From Streptomyces sp. CGMCC 4.7035 (GTDB lineage Bacteria; Actinomycetota; Actinomycetes; Streptomycetales; Streptomycetaceae): a stretch of 64,000 nucleotides of DNA. The position numbers and the translations under genes are program-made. Positions 1 through 7,963 of the stretch are shown here, one piece after another. The notes under the pieces were generated by a model. The model was given only the letters and a program-made list of their open reading frames with translations, had not been told where the DNA came from and searched no databases. Location of the stretch: contig NZ_CP134053.1 of NCBI RefSeq assembly GCF_031583065.1, forward strand, positions 7,543,001-7,607,000. Direction: 5' to 3'. How positions within the stretch are numbered: the stretch's first letter is position 1; every line of letters starts with the position of its first letter.

Positions 1-1
1 G

Positions 2-343
2 GGGGCGGCGGCCGGGGAACCCGCCCATGCGCCCCCAGTCCGTGTCTTCCTGCGCGGCGCCGCCATCAGCGGCCTGAATCCCAAGGGTCTGCTGCTCTAC
101 CTTTCCGTGCTGCCGCAGTTCCTGGTCACCAAGGGCACACACCTGCCGGTGGCGGCGCAGACGGCCACGCTCGGCCTGGCACACATGGCGTGCTGCGCGG
201 CCGTCTACCTGACCGTCGGCGTCCTGGCCCGGGCCGTTCTGACCGCGCGCCCGGCCGCGGCCCGCGCGGTCACCCGGACGAGCGGGGCCGCGATGCTCGG
301 AATCGGCGCGTTCCTGCTGGCGGAGCGTCTGGCGACACTCTGA
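2..343 (+). CDS. LysE/RhtB-family exporter, C-terminal part
   Basis: The frame is open from base 2 and continues off the left edge, so only the last 113 residues are seen. The fragment has the family-typical GLNPKGLLLYLSVLPQF segment followed by two hydrophobic stretches (around GLAHMACCAAVYLTVGVL and AMLGIGAFLLAERL). LysE/RhtB proteins are small inner-membrane carriers of about 200-210 residues that export amino acids or derivatives, so roughly half the protein is missing. Substrate cannot be inferred. It ends convergently with a minus-strand gene, with a tandem repeat array in between. Confidence 0.75.
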   Translation, partial: GAAAGEPAHAPPVRVFLRGAAISGLNPKGLLLYLSVLPQFLVTKGTHLPVAAQTATLGLAHMACCAAVYLTVGVLARAVLTARPAAARAVTRTSGAAMLGIGAFLLAERLATL

Positions 344-378
344 GAGCACGTGGCGACGCTCTCGGCCTCAGGACGGTG

Positions 379-650
379 CTCAGCGCCATACGCCGCGGGC
401 TCAACGCCGTAGGACGCGGGCTCAGCGCCGTACGACGACCCGCGCTCGGCGCCGTACGGCCCGGGCTCGGCGCCGTACCGCCCGGGCTCAACGGCGCAGA
501 CCCACGCCCAGCCCCGCACGGCCCACGCTCAACGCCGCACGACCCACGCCCAGCCCCGCACGCCCCACGCTCAGCGCCGCACGCCCCACGCTCAGCCCCG
601 CACGCCCCACGTCCAGCCCCGCACGCCCCACGCTCAGCGCCGCACGATCC
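379..650. repeat. 21-bp tandem repeat array (about 13 units) overlapping a gene end
   Basis: Units of 21 bp (one of 24, one of 20) run head to tail from 379 to about 650, for example CTCAGCGCCGCACGCCCCACG. The left half has a variant with GCCGTAC in the middle, the right half a variant with GCCGCAC and CCCACG ends. The last unit contains the stop codon of the minus-strand gene ending at 634; read on that strand, each unit is a copy of the gene terminus (GTGCGGCGCTGA plus nine bases). There is no unique spacer, so this is a minisatellite and not a CRISPR. Confidence 0.9.
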
Positions 651-1104
651 GGAACAGCCGGATCTCCCGCTCCACCCGCGCCTGATACGTCGCGTACGGC
701 GGCCAGAACGCCAGCACCGCCTTCCAGGCCGCCGCCCGCTCCTCCCCCTCCAGCAGATGGGCCGTGACCGGGATGTCCTCGCCCTTCCAGCTGACCTCGG
801 CGTCCGGGTGCACGAGGAGGTTGGCGGTCCAGGCGGGGTGGCCGGTCCGCCCGAAGTTGGACCCGATGAGGATCCAGCTACCGCTCTCCTCCGGCATGCA
901 CGCCAGGGGCGTACGCCGTGGCAGTCCGCTCTTCGCGCCGGTGGCCGTGAGGATCACGCCCGGCAGCATCTGTGCGCTGAGCAGGACCTTCCCTCGGGTC
1001 AGCCGGTGCACGACCCGGTCCAGCGCGGGCACGACGTGCGGCGCGACCTTCGCGAAGGCCCGCGTGGAGGACACCTTCTGCACGATCCGCACTCCCACGG
1101 CCAT
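634..1104 (-). CDS. F420-type nitroreductase-fold (DDN family) oxidoreductase
   Basis: 156 residues, the usual length for the actinobacterial DDN/Rv3547-like family (split beta-barrel, deazaflavin F420 binding). Family hallmarks are visible: TATGAKSGLPRRTPLACM (residues ~53-70, phosphate-binding region), GSNFGRTGHPAWTANLL (~81-97) and a PDAEVSWKGE strand. Members reduce diverse substrates with F420H2 or only bind the cofactor; substrate unknown. Its ATG overlaps the TGA of the upstream acyl-CoA dehydrogenase (ATGA at 1103-1106), so the two are translationally coupled and share the operator at 2307. The stop codon lies in the last unit of the 21-bp repeat array. Confidence 0.85.
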   Translation of the reverse strand: MAVGVRIVQKVSSTRAFAKVAPHVVPALDRVVHRLTRGKVLLSAQMLPGVILTATGAKSGLPRRTPLACMPEESGSWILIGSNFGRTGHPAWTANLLVHPDAEVSWKGEDIPVTAHLLEGEERAAAWKAVLAFWPPYATYQARVEREIRLFRIVRR

Positions 1105-2285
1105 CAGACCGCCACCTCCCTCTGCTCGAAGAGTCCTGCCATGTCGGCCGCGTGCGCCCGCAGGCGGTGCACCGGCCCGAACAGCGCCTCGTCACCGGCC
1201 GCGCGCTTGAAGTACAGATGCGCCTCGTGCTCCCAGGTGAACCCGATGCCGCCGTGCAACTGAATGCCCTCGGCCGCGGCGGTCCGCAGGGCCTCCAATG
1301 CCTGGGCGAGGGCGAGCCCACCGGCCTTCTCCTCTCCTTGACCGGTGGCCCAGGCCGCGTAGTACGCCGCCGAACGCGCCGCCTGCACCCGCACGTACAC
1401 GTCGGCCAGCCGGTGCTTCACGGCCTGGAAGGACCCGATCGCCCGCCCGAACTGCTCCCGCTGCTTGACGTACTCGACGGTCCGCTCCAGCGCCCGGCCG
1501 GCGGCCCCCACGGCCTCGCAGGCGAGAACGGCGGCGGCCCGGTCCCCGACGGCGGCGAGCGCTTCGGTCGTCCCGACCCACTCGTCTCCCCCGAGCAACT
1601 CCGCGTCCACATCCCGTAGTTGGACACGAGCACAGGACCGCGTCTCGTCGATGGCGGTCTGCCGTGTCCGCACTCCGCCCTCCCGTACGAGGAACAGCAA
1701 GGTCCGCGACCGGGCGAACCCCCCGGCGTGCGCGGCCACGATCAGCAGCCCTGCGCTGTGCCCGTCGAGCACCTGCGCCGCCTCCCCGTACAGCCGCCAG
1801 GTACCGCCCGCCCGCCGCGCCTGCATACCGCCGGCACGCCCGCCGCCCGCCCAGTCGCCCTGGTTGTCCCCGACGAGCGCGAGGGCGGTGGCGAGGGCCG
1901 TGCCCGGCACGGCGAGGGTGGCGGTCAGCTCGCCTGAGGCGATGCGGGGCAGCAGTTCGGCGCGCTGGGCGTCGGTGCCGAGGGTGAGCAACAGGGGCGC
2001 GGCGAGGACAGCCGTGGACAGCAAGGGAGAGGGGGCGAGGGAACGCCCCACCTCCTCGCAGGCAAGGGCGAGTTCGGTGATTGTGCAGCCGACGCCGCCG
2101 TAGGCCTCGGGGAGGGCGAGCCCGGGCAGACCGAGCTGTTCGGCGAGGGTGGTCCACAGGGCGGGGTCGTGTCCGGCAGCGGTCCGGACGGCGGCCCGGA
2201 CGTCCTCCGGGCCGCAGCGCTTGGCCAGCGCCTCCCGCACCGTACGGCGGATCTCGTCCTGTTCGGCGGTGAAGCGGGCATCCAT
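1104..2285 (-). CDS. Acyl-CoA dehydrogenase, FadE type
   Basis: 393 residues with the N-terminal helical domain (FTAEQDEIRRTVREAL), a middle beta domain and the C-terminal domain with QREQFGRAIGSFQAVKHRLAD and LHGGIGFTWEHEAHLYFKR. The GGxGFTWE motif marks the FadE subtype that often works as one half of a heterotetramer with a GTS/GGSxxIQ-type partner, as in steroid side-chain oxidation. A candidate partner of the second type is encoded at 19981-21135. ATG at 2285 is 22 bases from the operator palindrome at 2307-2319. Overlaps the downstream DDN gene by 4 bases start-to-stop. Confidence 0.9.
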   Translation of the reverse strand: MDARFTAEQDEIRRTVREALAKRCGPEDVRAAVRTAAGHDPALWTTLAEQLGLPGLALPEAYGGVGCTITELALACEEVGRSLAPSPLLSTAVLAAPLLLTLGTDAQRAELLPRIASGELTATLAVPGTALATALALVGDNQGDWAGGGRAGGMQARRAGGTWRLYGEAAQVLDGHSAGLLIVAAHAGGFARSRTLLFLVREGGVRTRQTAIDETRSCARVQLRDVDAELLGGDEWVGTTEALAAVGDRAAAVLACEAVGAAGRALERTVEYVKQREQFGRAIGSFQAVKHRLADVYVRVQAARSAAYYAAWATGQGEEKAGGLALAQALEALRTAAAEGIQLHGGIGFTWEHEAHLYFKRAAGDEALFGPVHRLRAHAADMAGLFEQREVAV

Positions 2286-2306
2286 GGGCGGGGTCCCTTC
2301 TCCATC

Positions 2307-2319
2307 TGACGGTCCGTCA
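2307..2319. promoter_or_regulatory. Operator palindrome (TGAC-N5-GTCA family), site 1
   Basis: TGACGGTCCGTCA, perfect on both arms, preceded by TC. It lies 22 bases upstream of the acyl-CoA dehydrogenase start at 2285 and is one of ten related sites in the window. Size and symmetry fit a TetR-type repressor; the regulator itself is not identified. Confidence 0.7.
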
Positions 2320-2366
2320 TGTTAGAGCGGGGGCCCGCGCATGCACAGGCCCAACACCCACGAATC

Positions 2367-2379
2367 TGATGTACCGTCA
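2367..2379. promoter_or_regulatory. Operator palindrome, site 2
   Basis: TGATGTACCGTCA within a 21-bp imperfect palindrome (2363-2383, AATCTGA on the left and TCAGATT on the right, two mismatches). It abuts the start region of the thiolase-like gene. Together with site 1 (centres 60 bp apart) it flanks the divergent promoter region between 2285 and 2397. Confidence 0.7.
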
Positions 2380-2396
2380 GATTTATGAGGAGTGCT

Positions 2397-3563
2397 GTGA
2401 CCGGTCGGAAGGTCGCTGTCGTCGGCGTATCGCTGTCCGATTGCGGGCGGGTCGACGAGGCGACGCCGTACGCCCTGCACGCCCAGGCCGCCCGCCGCGC
2501 CCTGGCCGACTCGGGCCTGGACCGCTCGGTGATCGACGGCTTCGCGTCGGCGGGCCTCGGCACGCTGGCGCCGGTGGAGGTCGCGGAGTACCTCGGGCTG
2601 CGGCCCACCTGGGTCGACTCGACCTCCGTCGGCGGCTCCACCTGGGAGGTCATGGCGGCCCACGCGGCCGACGCGATCGCGGCGGGCCACGCGCGGGCGG
2701 TGCTCCTGGTCTACGGCTCGACGGCCCGCGCGGACATCAAGGCGGGCCGGCGCACGGGCAACCTGTCCTTCGGGGCGCGGGGCCCGCTCCAGTTCGAGGT
2801 CCCGTACGGCCACACACTGATCGCCAAGTACGCGATGGCGGCGCGCCGCCACATGCACGAGTACGGCACGACGATCGAGCAGCTGGCCGAGGTGGCGGTG
2901 CAGGCGCGGGCGAACGCGGCGGCGAACCCGGAGGCGATGTTCCGCGACCCGGTCACGGTCGACGACGTCCTGTCCGGCCCGGTGATCGCGGACCCCTTCA
3001 CCAAACTGCACTGCTGCATAAGGTCCGACGGCGGGGCGGCGGTACTGCTGGCGGCGGAGGATCTGGTGCGGGACTGCCGCACGGCACCGGTGTGGGTCCT
3101 CGGCACCGGAGAACACGTCTCGCACACGACGATGTCCGAATGGCCCGACTTCACGGTGTCCCCGGCGGCGGTGAGCGGCCGCCTCGCCTTCGAACGGGCC
3201 GGGGTGCGCCCGGAGGAGATCGACTTCGCGGAGATCTACGACGCCTTCACCTACATGACCCTGGTGACGCTGGAGGACCTCGGCTTCTGCGGAAAGGGCG
3301 AGGGCGGGGCGTTCGTGGAGAAGGGACGGCTGCTGGTGCGGGGCGGGGAGCTGCCGGTGAACACGGACGGGGGCGGTCTCTCGGCGCAGCATCCGGGGAT
3401 GCGGGGGCTGTTCCTGCTGGTGGAGGCGGTACGGCAGCTACGGGGCGAGGCCGGTGAACGGCAGGTCCTGAAGACCGGCGGGCGGCTGCCGGAGCTGGCC
3501 GTGGCTTCCGGGACGGGGGGCTGGTTCTGCTCGTCGGGGACGGTGGTGCTGGGGCGGGGGTGA
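2397..3563 (+). CDS. Thiolase-like / lipid-transfer (Ltp) protein lacking the nucleophile Cys
   Basis: 388 residues of thiolase fold, SCP-x/Ltp subgroup. Where degradative thiolases carry the acylated cysteine this protein reads STSVGGSTWEVM (about residues 74-85), with no Cys. The later HPxG motif is AQHPGMRG, and FTKLHCCIRSDGGAAVLL matches the Ltp group. Cys-less Ltp proteins such as Ltp2 act as retro-aldolases together with a DUF35 OB-fold partner; one is encoded at 5476-5898. I prefer GTG 2397 because GAGGAG sits at 2387-2392; ATG 2385 (12 bases earlier, no ribosome site, directly after the operator) is possible if the mRNA is leaderless. Confidence 0.85.
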   Translation: MTGRKVAVVGVSLSDCGRVDEATPYALHAQAARRALADSGLDRSVIDGFASAGLGTLAPVEVAEYLGLRPTWVDSTSVGGSTWEVMAAHAADAIAAGHARAVLLVYGSTARADIKAGRRTGNLSFGARGPLQFEVPYGHTLIAKYAMAARRHMHEYGTTIEQLAEVAVQARANAAANPEAMFRDPVTVDDVLSGPVIADPFTKLHCCIRSDGGAAVLLAAEDLVRDCRTAPVWVLGTGEHVSHTTMSEWPDFTVSPAAVSGRLAFERAGVRPEEIDFAEIYDAFTYMTLVTLEDLGFCGKGEGGAFVEKGRLLVRGGELPVNTDGGGLSAQHPGMRGLFLLVEAVRQLRGEAGERQVLKTGGRLPELAVASGTGGWFCSSGTVVLGRG

Positions 3564-3643
3564 GCGCTGCGCCGACTCCTCGTTCGGATGAATCGGGCTT
3601 GATCGACGACCCGCAGGTTAACGCTTGCATTAACTTCCGCGGC

Positions 3644-3712
3644 ATGGCCCCGATCGCCGAGAAGCGCTAGCGGGAGCACGTCGCCGAGCTGGACACCAGG
3701 GAGTACGAATGA
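3644..3712 (+). pseudogene. Remnant of a type II toxin gene (HigB/RelE-like C-terminus)
   Basis: A frame reading MAPIAEKR-stop-REHVAELDTREYE-stop lies directly before the antitoxin-like gene, and its TGA overlaps the next ATG as ATGA (3709-3712). The residues resemble the last helix of Gp49/HigB-like toxins (typically ..A.K.Y.EHLA.L). The in-frame TAG at 3668-3670 and lack of any upstream toxin sequence show that only about 22 codons remain. Inference from a short match, but the coupled overlap is the normal toxin-antitoxin arrangement. Confidence 0.5.
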
Positions 3713-4047
3713 GCACCGTCAGCTGGGACGAAGTCAAGCGGCGAGCCGATGAGCAGCGACGGGCCGCCGGCCTGCCGGTGCGGGCACCGGAGAAGAAGCG
3801 GGCCGACATGGACCGCCTTCTCGCCGAGGTGAGGGCCTACAAACTGGCAGAGATCCGACGGGAGCAGGATCTCACCCAGCGTCACATCGCGGATTCGATG
3901 GGCGTCTCAGCACCACGGATCTCGGCAATCGAGCACGGCGAGATCGACCGCACGGAGGTCGCCACCTTGCGCGCCTACGTACAGGCTCTGGGGGGAGAAC
4001 TCAGGGTGGTCGCCGATTTCGGGGATGCCGCGTACACAGTCGCCTGA
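3709..4047 (+). CDS. XRE-family HTH protein, likely orphan HigA-type antitoxin
   Basis: 112 residues. The C-terminal two thirds form a Cro/C1-type HTH: IRREQDLTQRHIADSMGVSA then PRISAIEHGEI (residues ~48-78), followed by TLRAYVQALGGELRVVADFGD, which is typical of antitoxins paired with HigB/RelE toxins. The N-terminal segment (residues 1-40, charged) is usual for antitoxins of the SWDEVKRRADE type. The partner upstream is only a remnant, so this gene is probably an orphan that may still bind its own promoter. Confidence 0.8.
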   Translation: MSTVSWDEVKRRADEQRRAAGLPVRAPEKKRADMDRLLAEVRAYKLAEIRREQDLTQRHIADSMGVSAPRISAIEHGEIDRTEVATLRAYVQALGGELRVVADFGDAAYTVA

Positions 4048-4079
4048 GGCGGGTGAGACCCGGGGGTGATACTCGGGAC

Positions 4080-4745
4080 ATGGCAACGGATCTTCACGAG
4101 CTGCTCAGGTCCCTGCGGGTGTGGGACCCCGAGACGACCGAACTACCCGTCTTCGACCCCGCGGCGGCACCCGCGGAGCCGCTCGCGCTGTTCGCGGAGT
4201 GGTTCGCGGAGGCGGTGGCGGCCGGGCAGCCTGAGCCCCACACGATGTCGCTGGCGACGGCGGACGCGGACGGCACGCCGGACGTCCGCATCGTGATGCT
4301 GCACGGCGCGGACGCGGACGGCTGGTCGTTCGCGACGCACGCGGGCAGCCGCAAGGGCAGACAGCTCGCGGCCCGGCCGTATGCGGCCCTCTGCTTCTAC
4401 TGGTCCGCCCAGGGCCGCCAGATCCGCGTGCGCGGCCCGGTCACGGCCGCTCCGGCGACGGAGGGGCAGGCGGACCTGCACGCCCGCTCGACCGGCGCGC
4501 TGGCGGCGGCGCTCACGGGCCGGCAGAGCGAAGTGCTCAGTTCCACGGAGGAGTTGGCGCGGGCCTCTGACGCGGCCTGGGAGCGGGCGCAGCGCGAGCC
4601 GGACGCCCCGGTCCCGTCCTGGACGCTGTACCGCCTCAGCCCGGAGGAAGTGGAGTTCTTCCAGGGAGACGCCAGGCGCCAACACGTACGGCTCACCTAC
4701 CGCCGCACGGAAGAGGGCTGGACCAGGCACCTGCTGTGGCCCTGA
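4080..4745 (+). CDS. Pyridoxine/pyridoxamine 5'-phosphate oxidase-like protein
   Basis: 221 residues of split-barrel FMN-binding fold. FMN-site features are present: PDVRIVMLHGADADGWSFAT, SRKGRQLAARPYAAL and RQIRVRGPV. The C-terminal signature, WQGRxxRLHDR in true PdxH, is altered to FQGDARRQHVRL, and the active-site region is closer to PhzG-like or pyridoxamine-oxidase-like paralogues. A canonical pdxH is present at 48955-49737, so this copy probably has another substrate. ATG at 4080 starts 32 bases after the antitoxin-like gene; there is no clear ribosome site. Confidence 0.8.
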   Translation: MATDLHELLRSLRVWDPETTELPVFDPAAAPAEPLALFAEWFAEAVAAGQPEPHTMSLATADADGTPDVRIVMLHGADADGWSFATHAGSRKGRQLAARPYAALCFYWSAQGRQIRVRGPVTAAPATEGQADLHARSTGALAAALTGRQSEVLSSTEELARASDAAWERAQREPDAPVPSWTLYRLSPEEVEFFQGDARRQHVRLTYRRTEEGWTRHLLWP

Positions 4746-4781
4746 TCCCGGGCCCACCCACCTGCGTCCCTACCCGCACCC

Positions 4782-5393
4782 CTACTCCGATACCGACGGC
4801 TCCGGATCGCTCGCGATCCGCGCGTGCAGATGCACGTCCCGGAACGCGTCCTGCCGCCCCGCCTCCCACATCGCCCCGCGCAACGTCCCCTCGTACGGGA
4901 ATCCGCAGCGCTCCGCAACTTGGCAGGACGCGTCGTGGCCGAGGGCGTGGCCCAGTTCCAGGCGGTGCAGGCCCAGGTCGGTCAGGGCCCAGCGGGCGGC
5001 GACGGCGAGGGCGCGGGTGGCGACCCGGTGGCCGCGGGCCTCGGGCAGGACCCAGTAGCCGACGCGTGCGCAACTGAGGGCGTGGTCGATCTCGTTGATG
5101 CCTATGTGCCCCAGCGTCGTACCGCTCGCCGCGTCCGTGATCCGGAACGACGCGCCCGTCCCGTCCGCCGCACGCGCCGCCTTCGACCGCAGCGACTCCA
5201 GCGCGTCCTCCCGGTCGTGCACGATCTTCAGCGGCGTGTTCCACCGCCGGAAGTCAGGGTCGGTCAGTCCCCGCAGCCACGCTTCGACGTGGCCCTCGGA
5301 CTCGGCGTCCCAGGAGCACAACCGCAGGCCGTGACCGTGCAGTTCGGGGAAGGGGTTCGGGAGCGCTGTGGAGTTCTTCTTGACGTCGGCCAT
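4782..5393 (-). CDS. GNAT acetyltransferase, RimJ/RimL type
   Basis: 203 residues. The acetyl-CoA-binding motif A appears as YWVLPEARGHRVATRALAVA (residues ~113-132), preceded by GHIGINEIDHALSCARVGYW and followed by the RimJ/L-type LHRLELGHALGHDASCQVAERCGF. The family acetylates protein N-termini or small molecules and antibiotics; the substrate cannot be told. Convergent with the preceding plus-strand gene, 36 bases between stops. Confidence 0.85.
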   Translation of the reverse strand: MADVKKNSTALPNPFPELHGHGLRLCSWDAESEGHVEAWLRGLTDPDFRRWNTPLKIVHDREDALESLRSKAARAADGTGASFRITDAASGTTLGHIGINEIDHALSCARVGYWVLPEARGHRVATRALAVAARWALTDLGLHRLELGHALGHDASCQVAERCGFPYEGTLRGAMWEAGRQDAFRDVHLHARIASDPEPSVSE

Positions 5394-5475
5394 CAGGCCA
5401 TTGAAGCCCGTACGCCCGTTCCCCGCCCCTTCATTTCCCGGCCTCGGAGCACAAGGGTCTCCGTCCCCTTCGCCC

Positions 5476-5898
5476 TCACCGCTGCGGCCGGAACACCGGC
5501 ACCGTCACACCATCCGCCTCCCGGAACGCCACCTCCAGCCCCATTCCCACCCGCAGATCGGGCTCCGCGCACTCCACCACCTCGGTCATCATCCGCGGCC
5601 CCTCCGCCAGATCGACCACGGCGGCGACGTACGGCGCCCGCTCCCCGAAGGGCGGCAGGTCGTTGCGGTGGACGACGGACCAGGTGTAGAGGGTCGCCCG
5701 GCCGCTCGCGGGCTCCCAGGTGACGTCCTCGCTCCAGCAGTACGGGCAGAACTCCCGGGGGTAGTGGTGGGCGCGCCCGCACCCCCCGCAGCGGCGCACC
5801 AGCAGCCGTCCCTCGGCCGCCGCGTCCCAGTACCTACGGGTGAAGGCGTCCACGTCGGGGACGTCGAAGCGGGGCCGGGATCCCGGTGCCCCGCTCAC
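5476..5898 (-). CDS. Zn-ribbon/OB-fold protein, DUF35 family
   Basis: 140 residues. A rubredoxin-like Zn-ribbon (CGGC ... CPYC, about residues 34-51) precedes an OB fold (ATLYTWSVVHRNDLPPF to the C-terminus). DUF35 proteins bind acyl-CoA and partner with thiolase-like proteins, e.g. ChsH2 with Ltp2 in cholesterol side-chain cleavage; the matching partner here is probably the Cys-less thiolase at 2397-3563. GTG 5898 overlaps the TGA of the upstream DoxX gene (5895-5898), so they are coupled and share the operator at 6373. Confidence 0.85.
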   Translation of the reverse strand: MSGAPGSRPRFDVPDVDAFTRRYWDAAAEGRLLVRRCGGCGRAHHYPREFCPYCWSEDVTWEPASGRATLYTWSVVHRNDLPPFGERAPYVAAVVDLAEGPRMMTEVVECAEPDLRVGMGLEVAFREADGVTVPVFRPQR

Positions 5899-6347
5899 CG
5901 GAACCACCCCAGCGCGCTGTCCAGCGACCACGTCTGCCCCGACATCCCGAACAGCCCCACCACCGAGATCAGCGCCATCATCGAGTTCTGCCCCTGCTCC
6001 GCCCAGTCGTGGATCATGAGGGTGAAGTAGAGGACGTTGAGGAGCAGGCCGCCGACCAGCGCGATGGGGGTCAGGAAGCCCGCGACCAGTCCGAGTCCCA
6101 GGGCCAGTTCCGCGTAGACGACCACGTACGCCATCGTCTTCGGCCTGGGCGCGACCACGACGTCGAAGCCGGACCGCACCGCCGTCCAGCGGTGCTTGGC
6201 CGCCACGTCCGCGGCCCACGCGATCCCGGTCCCCCGCTCGAACCAGCCCTTCTTGTCCTTGTGCCGCCAGCTCTCCAGCCACCACAGCCCGAGCCCGATG
6301 CGGAGCACGGCCAGCCATTCGGCACCGCTGAGCCAGATCGTGTCCAT
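5895..6347 (-). CDS. DoxX-family membrane protein
   Basis: 150 residues with about four transmembrane helices: WLAVLRIGLGLWWLESW, AYVVVYAELALGLGLVAG, ALVGGLLLNVLYFTLM and MMALISVVGLFGMSG. DoxX-like proteins are poorly characterised membrane proteins, in some cases linked to quinone or thiosulfate oxidation. An AGGAGA ribosome site precedes ATG 6347, and an operator palindrome lies 26 bases upstream. Being first gene of a two-gene operon with the DUF35 protein ties it to the acyl-CoA regulon. Confidence 0.8.
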   Translation of the reverse strand: MDTIWLSGAEWLAVLRIGLGLWWLESWRHKDKKGWFERGTGIAWAADVAAKHRWTAVRSGFDVVVAPRPKTMAYVVVYAELALGLGLVAGFLTPIALVGGLLLNVLYFTLMIHDWAEQGQNSMMALISVVGLFGMSGQTWSLDSALGWFR

Positions 6348-6372
6348 GGGCTCTCCTGCCGCAGAAGAAATC

Positions 6373-6385
6373 TGACGGTACGTCA
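6373..6385. promoter_or_regulatory. Operator palindrome, site 3
   Basis: TGACGGTACGTCA, one mismatch between the arms, flanked by TC and GTT as in the other sites. It is 26 bases before the DoxX start (6347). Confidence 0.7.
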
Positions 6386-6729
6386 GTTCAGCGCATCGGT
6401 GGCGGCCCCGCAAGACGCACGCGTCGAGGAGTCCCGTCACATGCCTTGTTCTTCGCGGGACGGCACACCGCGTGGAAATGCGTTCGCGCTGGTGACGCAC
6501 GTCTCCCCGGAGGCCTCCGGCGTCGCACGGCAGGCACGTAGCATCGACCCGTGAATTCCTACTGGCACGTCGTTCTGCCGCCGCTCTGCGCCTGACCGGG
6601 CGCACCCTCTGACGGCTTGATCCGCGCCCCCGGCCGGCCCTTCGAGGCTGCCAGGGGTCTGTGTCGTGCGCCCGTTTCGAATCCAGATCGCACATCGCAA
6701 GCGGTATTCGACGACGGAAGTTCACGACT

Positions 6730-7692
6730 GTGCCGAACGACACCTCTTCACCTGCTCTGACCGGCGCGGCCCCGACAAGGCCGGGGCTCCGCCACGCCAG
6801 TCCCCTCAGCGGACCGGTTCCCATCCTTGCCGCCGCGGTGCTGTGGGGCACCACCGGGACCGCCGGCTCCCTTGCTCCCGCCGGAGCGCCGGCGGCGGCC
6901 ATCGGCGCCGCCGGCCTGGCCCTCGGCGGCTTGCTCCTGTTCCTGTCCGCACGAGGCAGCCGCTCGCTGCACCGGAGGTGCACGCGCCGCGAACGGTGGC
7001 TGCTCGCCCTGGGCGCACTGGCCGTGGCCGGATATCCGGTCGCTTTCTACCCGGCCGTGGCGCGCACGGGGGTGGCTGTGGCCACCGTGATCGCGCTCGG
7101 CAGCGCGCCCGTTTTCACCGGCCTGCCGGCCTGGCTCACCCGGCAGGCCCGGCCGACCGCCCGCCGGCTCTGCGCCACCGTGGCGGCGGTCCTCGGCTGC
7201 GCCCTTCTGGTGCTGGGGCCCGGGCTCACCGGCGGCGCCGCACGCAGGGACATCGCCGGCGTGGCGCTGGCCGCCCTCGCCGGCCTGTCCTACGCCGCCT
7301 ACTCACTCATCGGCGGCAAGCTCATCGAACGAGGGCACCCCTCCGACGCGGTGATGGGCGTGATGTTCGGGGGAGCCTCGCTGCTCGTTCTGCCCGTGCT
7401 GCTGTGCGGTGACACGCGTTGGCTCGTCACCTTTCGCGGGGCGGCGGTGGTGGTGCACCTCGCGGTGGTCACGACCTTCCTCGCCTACCGGCTCTTCGGT
7501 CACGGCCTGCGGCACACCGCCGCGCAGGTGGCCACGACACTGACCCTGGCCGAGCCCGCGGTCGCGGCGGTACTGGGTGTCGTGGTCCTGAGCGAGCGCC
7601 TGCCGTTCGCGTCCTGGTGCGGGCTGGCCGTGCTCGCCGTGGGTCTGGTCTTCCTCACGTTCCCCGCCGGTACTCGCCGTCGACGGCGCTGA
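6730..7692 (+). CDS. EamA/DMT-family transporter
   Basis: 320 residues, about ten transmembrane helices arranged as two EamA repeats (first VPILAAAVLWGTTGTAGSLA, second DIAGVALAALAGLSYAAYS). DMT proteins of this type export amino acids or metabolites. GTG 6730 is chosen because GGAAG at 6716-6720 gives good spacing; an upstream in-frame extension to 6661 reads as non-hydrophobic, arginine-rich sequence unlike the family. It lies divergent from the DoxX operon with no operator copy facing it; a possible 14-codon leader ORF sits at 6552-6596. Confidence 0.85.
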   Translation: MPNDTSSPALTGAAPTRPGLRHASPLSGPVPILAAAVLWGTTGTAGSLAPAGAPAAAIGAAGLALGGLLLFLSARGSRSLHRRCTRRERWLLALGALAVAGYPVAFYPAVARTGVAVATVIALGSAPVFTGLPAWLTRQARPTARRLCATVAAVLGCALLVLGPGLTGGAARRDIAGVALAALAGLSYAAYSLIGGKLIERGHPSDAVMGVMFGGASLLVLPVLLCGDTRWLVTFRGAAVVVHLAVVTTFLAYRLFGHGLRHTAAQVATTLTLAEPAVAAVLGVVVLSERLPFASWCGLAVLAVGLVFLTFPAGTRRRRR

Positions 7693-7963
7693 CCTGGGCC
7701 GGGACGCGAAGCCGTCCACGGGGTGGGTGGCCGCTGCCATCCACCCCGCCGGGGCTGGAGCGCTCCGACGGGTGCAGCTCGGGCCGTCCTCGCCCCGCTC
7801 CTACGTCTGCCCGTACGCGCGACGAACCCCGTCCACCGAGCCCCCACAACGAGCCCGTCTACGCCGCTGGACCCACCCACTCCTCCTACAGCCGTGATCA
7901 ATTCGCAACCGATTCCGGTCTTGACCGAGACCCATCAACGAAACGCGTGAATACGCTCGCGCC

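Noticed and set aside
379..650. CRISPR array
   Set aside because: Units are contiguous with no unique spacers, the period is only 21 bp, and no cas genes are nearby.
190..1263. Long plus-strand frame rich in PHAPR-type repeats
   Set aside because: It is the translation of the 21-bp repeat array and the antisense of the DDN and dehydrogenase genes; wrong codon bias.
4080..4745. Calling this gene pdxH
   Set aside because: The C-terminal WQG-RLHDR signature is lost here and a canonical pdxH exists at 48955-49737.
6671..6684. tRNA T-loop-like TTTCGAATCC
   Set aside because: No acceptor stem, anticodon arm or D arm can be folded around it.
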